In this document: piece by piece, positions 58,801 through 64,000 of the stretch
Numbering within the stretch: the first letter of the stretch is position 1
How the letters are laid out: every line of letters begins with the position of its first letter
DNA from: Macrosoma leucophasiata
Taxonomy: Eukaryota > Arthropoda > Insecta > Lepidoptera > Hedylidae
Assembly: GCA_036365455.1 (NCBI GenBank)
Contig: JAWQUS010000002.1
Location: forward strand, 8,990,001 to 9,054,000
DNA length: 64,000 nt
Direction of reading: 5' to 3'
The notes under the pieces: generated by a model
What the model saw: only the letters and a program-made list of their open reading frames with translations
Told to the model about the DNA's origin: nothing
Databases searched by the model: none
Translations under genes and position numbers: made by a program

Positions 58801-60983
58801 ATTGCCCTTAATCCAGGAGGCCAATGACCCTGAATTTTTCATTTGTTCAATTCAGTTAGGCCAAGAGTTTTGAGAAGATAGTTTGACTAAAAGTTAAGTT
58901 AATTTTCTTGCAGTGTACTTACTTGGAGCCAATAATTTCAGCAAGGTATATGGATTCCACGATAGCAGCATCATAAGGTAAGTGGTTTTCCTTAGTCTGC
59001 GGGGACCAATACTGGTTTGCAAGCTGAAAATATGAACATAACCATATTGATTTGGATACAATTCAGTGAGGAATGTTACCTAGATTTGAGTGTGTTTATT
59101 AACTATATACTATACCAGTAGGCTACCTGTGACTATTATATAAGCCCAAGTTATTGAGGCCATGCTCAGTTTTATGGAAAAATTATGAATATTCACATCA
59201 TTCTTTTGAACCTTTACACTCAGTAATAATAAAATCCGGGGCAATCGAACCATAGAATTTCAAATTAATTTTGTTAATCTACACTAATATTATAAAGCTG
59301 AAGAGTTTGTTTGATTGTTTGCTTGAACGCACTAATCTCTGGAACTACTGGGTCGATTTGGAAAATTCTTTCAGTGTTAGATAGCCCATTTATCGAGGAA
59401 GGCTTTAGGCTAAGGCTAATAACATCACGCTAAGATGAATAGGATAGGGTAGGTAACATAGAAACCGCGTGAAGCCGGCGCGGGCCGCTAGTGTTATGAT
59501 ATTAGTAAACAAATTTGCAGTAAGTGTGTGTAATGTGTACTGGAGCCTATTTACCTCTACTTACACAAACACTAAGATACTGCAGATGCACAACATTTCC
59601 ATTATCACTTTACAATTTACAACTTACTCAGCAGCAGGTAGATTATTTAATGCAGAAGCAACTGTGCCCTCTAGCTCTATAATTTATAGCACTGTCTTGT
59701 AGCGTGAAACAATTACAAATTATTCTGAATACATTTTCGGAGAGTCATCTCGGCTACAAAGTGTCAATAGCTCCTAAAAACCCTTTTTCTAGATTAAGTA
59801 TCAACTTTAAATCAGATTACACACAGTTTACTCAATTTGAAACAATTTTTTTTTTTTTTTTTATATAAGGTGTGTTGTGGTCAAGCAGACAGTTCTGTGA
59901 TACAAGATATAAAGAGACAGAACATTATCGTACACTCCATCTCTTCTTTTTATTTTTTGTTAGTATCATGATATTTACATTTATTATACTTAACCCATTC
60001 CATGTCTCATGTACCACATGTGTCCATTTGCATTGTTTTAACTATTGTGTCTGCTTGACGGCAGTGAATGTGTTAAATTAATTGAAGAGTTATATGCCGA
60101 GTCAAATATGCGGCAATTTGACACAATTATGATTGAGATGAAAATGTTTGAATTAAGTACAGTAGTAAAATAAATAATATAAATAAAAGTAAATAAAAAA
60201 AAAGATCCAGACGAATTGAGAACCTCCTCCTTTTTTCGAAGTTGGTTAAAAATCAAATTAACATAAACTTAGTGGGTCACAAACTACTATACAAACTGTA
60301 ATTGCAATTTACATAATTAATTGTAATATTCACTTTTGGTTGGTTTTAATACAGAAACACATATTAACAGTATTTTATTAATCTCTCCAGACACGAGAAA
60401 AATATGACAATTGAAATTCAATTGTATCTCACCGCCGGTGGCCGTACGATCCTTGAAGGATTCATAAATTTATATAAAACTAGTGACTAGAATGTGTCTA
60501 TATAGGTATAGTTAAATTCATTGAATGAAATGTAAAATATTTAAAAAAATTTAAACAAACTTAATTTTTTTTATTATTTACTTTAATTAGTTACTTGGGT
60601 AAATTCAGGTCTACTAACTATATGATAAATAAAGGAGGCACTTTATTAAGTTAATTAACAAAGTTAGAGGCGTCTCTTTATTTTCTAGGAGGCTTTTCTT
60701 TTTAAATATTCTTTGCAAGTGTTGACATTTTGTTTTAAAAATTGCACTTATCAATTGATATTTTTTATGAACGAATATGAAGTATTACATGATATTATTG
60801 TAAATATTCAATCCTTCACATTCGATATTAATAAACAATACAATACATTGAATAATGTTGAGCAATTATATTCCTAACCTCATTGTGAATACTTACTTGA
60901 GTTATGCGATCAGCATTTATTTGAGAAAGTGTCGGCAAAGGTATTTTAGGTTTATCCGATGAAGTAGCAACGTCTACTTTCAT
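55892..60983 (-). CDS. AQR: Aquarius (intron-binding spliceosomal helicase), N-terminal exons only
   Basis: Six minus-strand exons: 60983-60897, 59023-58923, 57839-57683, 57171-56961, 56861-56669 and 56045-55892. Phases match throughout, giving 301 aa from ATG 60983. Diagnostic segments: [97 protein letters not shown] and EGQLFSQ. These follow the N-terminal armadillo-like region of animal Aquarius in order. Full Aquarius proteins are about 1,450-1,500 aa and carry the SF1 helicase C-terminally; the helicase is absent here. The last exon ends at a normal donor (GTCAGT), so the gene should continue leftward, but no exon is visible. Aquarius acts in the nucleus in activated spliceosomes and in snoRNP deposition on introns. 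Confidence 0.9.
56268..56480 (+). repeat. Family G, copy 2
   Basis: It has the same ordered blocks as 44158-44400 (TTTTCGACGTCCCGCCCG, TACGTGCTACGCACACAGGT, AAATTAAGCGTTTGTATGGA). It lies in an Aquarius intron. The 60-codon minus ORF here is spurious. Confidence 0.7.
57425..57570 (+). repeat. Family A copy, truncated
   Basis: It has CAGTTCATATTTATGTTAAG, TGATGACTGCTGCCTATAGA and CAAAATGCAGATGCGTTGCC. In an Aquarius intron. Confidence 0.65.
57945..58220 (-). repeat. Family A copy
   Basis: It has GTGACGGAGCTTGCGAGCGC, CTTGCCGTTAAATGGCAATG and TTCAGGAGTGGTAGTTC in family A reverse order. In an Aquarius intron. Confidence 0.65.
59278..59491 (+). mobile_element. Non-autonomous Helitron, 214 bp
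   Basis: It begins TCTACACTAATATTATAAAG after host A and ends GAAGCCGGCGCGGGCCGCTAG before host T, with a GC hairpin just inside. This is a clean A|T insertion with no target duplication, as expected for Helitrons. It is in the first Aquarius intron. Confidence 0.75.
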
Positions 60984-61195
60984 TTTTGTAATTAAACAAT
61001 TCCTTTTTTCATAAATTTTTCACGAATTGTATTCAACAGTACGTATAACAACAAATGCCACAACAATACGATTATGACAAATTCAAACTGACGTCTGTCT
61101 GTCAAAATATTACAATTGACCTTGACATTTCGTTCAGAAATTAATCTTTTGGCTGTTCCGATTTAGACTGAGATCAATGCGATAGTGCTTTTCAG

Positions 61196-61380
61196 GGGAG
61201 AATTTTGTTCCGAATGCGCCTGGCATTCCAGATAAGGCGCTCTCAGTGGTTCGAGGACGTGATCGATATAAAAATAAGGATAAATCAAAGAAATTGAAAT
61301 CAATTTTTAATATGAAAAGGAAGTTTAGAGAATTTATAATTGTACATCCATCCAGCATACTGCATGACGATCCATTTTAA
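61196..61380 (+). other. Unrecognised open segment, possible terminal exon
   Basis: After TTTTCAG at 61195 an open frame reads ENFVPNAPGIPDKALSVVRG.. and ..FIIVHPSSILHDDPF, ending at TAA 61380. The upstream frame is closed by TAG, so it would need splicing from an upstream exon I cannot find. I do not recognise the protein; it could be a pseudogene or repeat piece. Confidence 0.2.
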
Positions 61381-61493
61381 ACATTAACCAGGAAACTCTA
61401 CTATAAAGGAATGGCTACGCATTACATGGAACTGACGCTACATCTTACAGTCGCCGAAATGTGTTTCGGAACATAGCCAGTATTATTATACTT

Positions 61494-61650
61494 GACGAGC
61501 TAGTTGGTCCAGTGGTGTGTGACGACCGTTTTTAGCGAGGTTCACATGTTCGATTCCCATATCGGAACAAATATTTGTATGGCCTACAAACTCCAAATAT
61601 TTGTTTCGGGTTTATACCTAATATGGCGCTGTGAGTGTAAGCGTATTTAA
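61494..61650 (+). repeat. tRNA-derived SINE (family D)
   Basis: GAGCTAGTTGGTCCAGTGGT (A box), CATGTTCGATTCCCATATCG (B box), ACAAATATTTGTATGGCCTA and tail GTGAGTGTAAGCGTATTTAA match 50705-50888. Confidence 0.75.
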
Positions 61651-62687
61651 TTTATTTATTTATAATACTGTTGCGCCCAAGCCCTGGGAAGGTGCGTGAA
61701 TCTCTTTTGAGGGCTCATATGGCTTCTAGTGATACTCGCCGGCAGTGTGAACTATACCGTCGCCGAAGTCTTATATGGAGCCAATTTGTGTGCCTTGGGC
61801 TGACCATATCTAATTCATAAGATTAATTACAAAAAAAATATATAGAGACGTGCTTAGGTTAATTTTGGTTTAATCGAAAATGTGTTATATTTAGTTGCTA
61901 TTTTTACTTTAACAAAACATGATTGAAGATGAATTAATGTTACAATACATGGAATGGATATCATTAATCCGAGGCTTATCAAAAATCTAAAGAGTTGGAC
62001 TAATGAATGAGAAGAGCGAATAGATAGCGACACAGCATGTAAAGATAGTAATCAAAATTGCAAACTCTCTTTGCATTTTTACTTCTAAAGCTGCTTCTAC
62101 CCTGCAGTATTTGACCTAATGAAAAATCTGCAATAGTCTGCATCGTAGAGCAGAGCTTACTGAACTTATATAAGACTACAGAATCGTATATTAGCTCTAC
62201 GATGCAGACTATTGCAGATTAACCATAACATTTTACTTGCAGCGTTTTATTTGTATCGCTTTAACTCTACATGATTCGGAATCCTTCAACCGAAATACGG
62301 AGACCATTATAATGGTTTGCACTATCAAAAAGTTATGAGATTATCTCATGTCGAGACAAGTTTCTAACTCTACAGGCCCTATTTCTACAAGCCCTAACTT
62401 CACAAACTCTACACCTTAGTCAAAACATGCGTGCGTATCACTTATTACAAATAGAGCTAATGTTAATTTAACTAAAATGCGAATAAACATATATTATATT
62501 GTCTGACGTAGTTTATGTAGGCATAAAATAGGATTGCAGTAGGTAATCCAGTACGCATATCTCTCTTGAAACCGTTAACATGCTAAAAATAAAAAAAAGT
62601 GAAGCAAGTTTATTTTTGTCATCATGGCCATAATTATTAGCTAACTAAAATGAAAACCTTATCATAGATTGATTTCATTTATTTCAG
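61651..62687. other. Region upstream of the zinc-finger exon
   Basis: AT-rich DNA with a perfect 27-bp inverted repeat (62125-62151 and 62194-62220, 42-nt loop). A non-coding first exon of the zinc-finger gene could be here but is not identifiable. Confidence 0.35.
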
Positions 62688-63779
62688 ACTTACCAATGAT
62701 GATGTTTGATCCACCTGATTTTCCTTACAAAGACCTGGCCGAGTCTTTAAAAGAGCAGTATGGTTCAGATGACATCTTCAATACCAATACTCTTACTGAT
62801 TTGAACAGCGGCGAAAAAGATTTAATAGCAGTAACAGAAGAAATCATATCTTCAGTCGAAAACCAGTTGTCTTTCAATACGGATGCTCCTGGTACTTGTA
62901 TTAATCTGGAAAATGCATTTTTTGACATCTCCCACCACGTCGACCCAAACACGGAACTCTACGTGGTGCAATCCGATAATTTGCTCAACAACGAATCCAT
63001 GCTCTTAGATGAGAACACAGTGAACCAGTTTTTGTTGCCGCTTCAAGTTTCTTCAGACCAAAATCTGCTTGTAAGTTGAGAGCTTAGATTAGATAAGTAT
63101 ATTAAATTTTGCGTAAGCTAGAGTAAAAAACGGGCGGCCTAATATTGCACCTTCGATTTCACCAATCTTGATTGCAAGTGATTATAATAACAACGGATTC
63201 ATCCAGATTTGTTATATTGGACGCCTTTTTGACAAACGAATCGAAGTATTGATCGAAAGTCATAAAAAATGTGTTGAGATCGATTTTTGGCTCCCGCTGG
63301 TACTCGCTTACCAGCCATAGCTTGGATAAATAAGTACAGCAGCTATAGTTATCTTAATCCTATGCACATTATGTATGATCAGTTCGATCCTCGATTCAAT
63401 CCTATATCTTCTTTAGGAACACCTAAATAATCTTATCACAATTTTATCTATTTATTTTTTATACGATGTCATTTAAAGAGGCTTCCCCAGATGAAGCTAT
63501 GTCGTTTTTATCAAACATATATTATGTGCATTTAATGAAATGCCTACTTCACAATAAAATTTTATTGTGAAGTAGGCATCCCATTAATTCTAGAATGACT
63601 GTGATTCTAGGATTCCGCGAACAATGGGCCGGACTTATTAGCTTTGCACTCGTGTGTCATCTGCCATGAAATATTCACTACAGAGGCCGATCTTCTCGAT
63701 CACACCATATCTGCACACGCTTCCGTTTCCCTTGATGAAAATCAAAATTTGTTACCGCTCGGACAAAATGATTTTGACG
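62688..63779 (+). CDS. C2H2 zinc-finger protein, 5' part (partial)
   Basis: Exon 62688-63070 (acceptor TTTATTTCAG; first ATG at 62696 within CCAATGATGATGTTTGAT) joins in phase 0 to 63611-63779, which ends at donor GTAAGT in phase 1. The first ~125 residues are acidic and low in structure (MMMFDPPDFPYKDLAESLKE, LNSGEKDLIAVTEEIISS, ESMLLDENTVNQFLLPLQVS). The second exon encodes one C2H2 finger, CVICHEIFTTEADLLDHTIS-AH. A protein like this is probably a nuclear DNA-binding factor with more fingers to the right. Whether the true start is 62696 or an upstream exon (acceptor phase 1 fits either) is open. The name is not recognised. Confidence 0.7.
63540..63579. repeat. Perfect 40-bp palindrome in zinc-finger intron
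   Basis: ATGCCTACTTCACAATAAAA is followed directly by its exact reverse complement, with no spacer. Confidence 0.92.
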
Positions 63780-64000
63780 GTAAGTTCTTGAAGTTCAAAA
63801 ATATTGGGAAACTAGATTGCACAGTGTACTCTCGGCTTATTCAAAATCTATCAAATGTCACTTTTATATTCAGCACCTTATGTGGTACACCGCATACTAG
63901 TGCAGTGAGTACACCAAAAATGGCAGTCAAACGAATTCAAGCTGCAGTTGGACCGATCGGTTCACGAACAATTAGAAATCAATTGTCATTTTTAACATTA

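Noticed and set aside
63874..63904. 31-nt microexon of the zinc-finger gene (TATATTCAG|CACC...GCA|GTGAGT)
   Set aside because: Signals are good and the phase is possible, but the short peptide is not recognisable, and an alternative longer open frame to the window end is out of phase. Left unannotated.

Overview
This window is animal, almost certainly insect, nuclear DNA, and most likely from a moth or butterfly (inference). It is AT-rich. Genes are split into short exons with clean GT/AG junctions. Two complete genes and one partial gene encode Methuselah-like (Mth-like) class B G-protein coupled receptors, a family best known from insects. The space between exons is packed with Helitron-like elements, mariner and hAT relics, tRNA- and 5S-derived SINEs, MITEs and non-LTR retrotransposons of the kind common in Lepidoptera.

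Host genes from left to right: (1) the last four exons of an Mth-like receptor (766-6192, +), whose ectodomain lies left of the window; (2) a tandem paralogue, an Mth-like receptor (32431-43089, +), possibly with a tiny first coding exon at 13217-13222 and a 19-kb first intron; (3) a diverged Mth-like receptor of 532 aa (47715-53502, +); (4) on the minus strand, the first six coding exons of the spliceosomal helicase Aquarius (AQR/IBP160 family, 60983-55892), with no sign in the window of the remaining ~1,150-1,200 residues; (5) two exons of a probable C2H2 zinc-finger protein (62688-63779, +), which continues to the right.

Region by region: 1-6.2 kb is receptor 1 with a broken mariner and several MITEs in its introns. 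6.2-13.0 kb is intergenic and holds a hAT-type element (10284-12772, perfect 8-bp target duplication) containing nested SINEs and a long foldback repeat. 13.2-32.4 kb is the possible first intron of receptor 2; it holds Helitron relics, a GGT-rich minisatellite, a mariner fragment, a full-length two-ORF LINE (22.7-27.1 kb) and a 5'-truncated RNase H-bearing LINE (30.0-32.0 kb). 32.4-43.1 kb is receptor 2, with a nested repeat stack at 33.2-35.1 kb and an apparently intact, intron-bearing Tc1/mariner-superfamily element (38545-40888; DD82E catalytic spacing). 43.1-47.7 kb is repeat-rich intergenic DNA. 47.7-53.5 kb is receptor 3. 53.5-55.9 kb is AT-rich and repeat-bearing. 55.9-64 kb holds AQR and the zinc-finger gene.

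The most interesting items are the intact DD82E transposon with a reconstructable empty site, the Aquarius gene that ends after about 300 codons next to an opposite-strand receptor cluster, loss of the conserved extracellular disulfide cysteines in receptor 3, and many perfect or near-perfect short-spacer palindromes, including two side-by-side pairs. I found no convincing previously undescribed multi-gene system. Coordinates of exons were read by hand from splice signals and frame continuity; family names come from recognised motifs, not from database searches.
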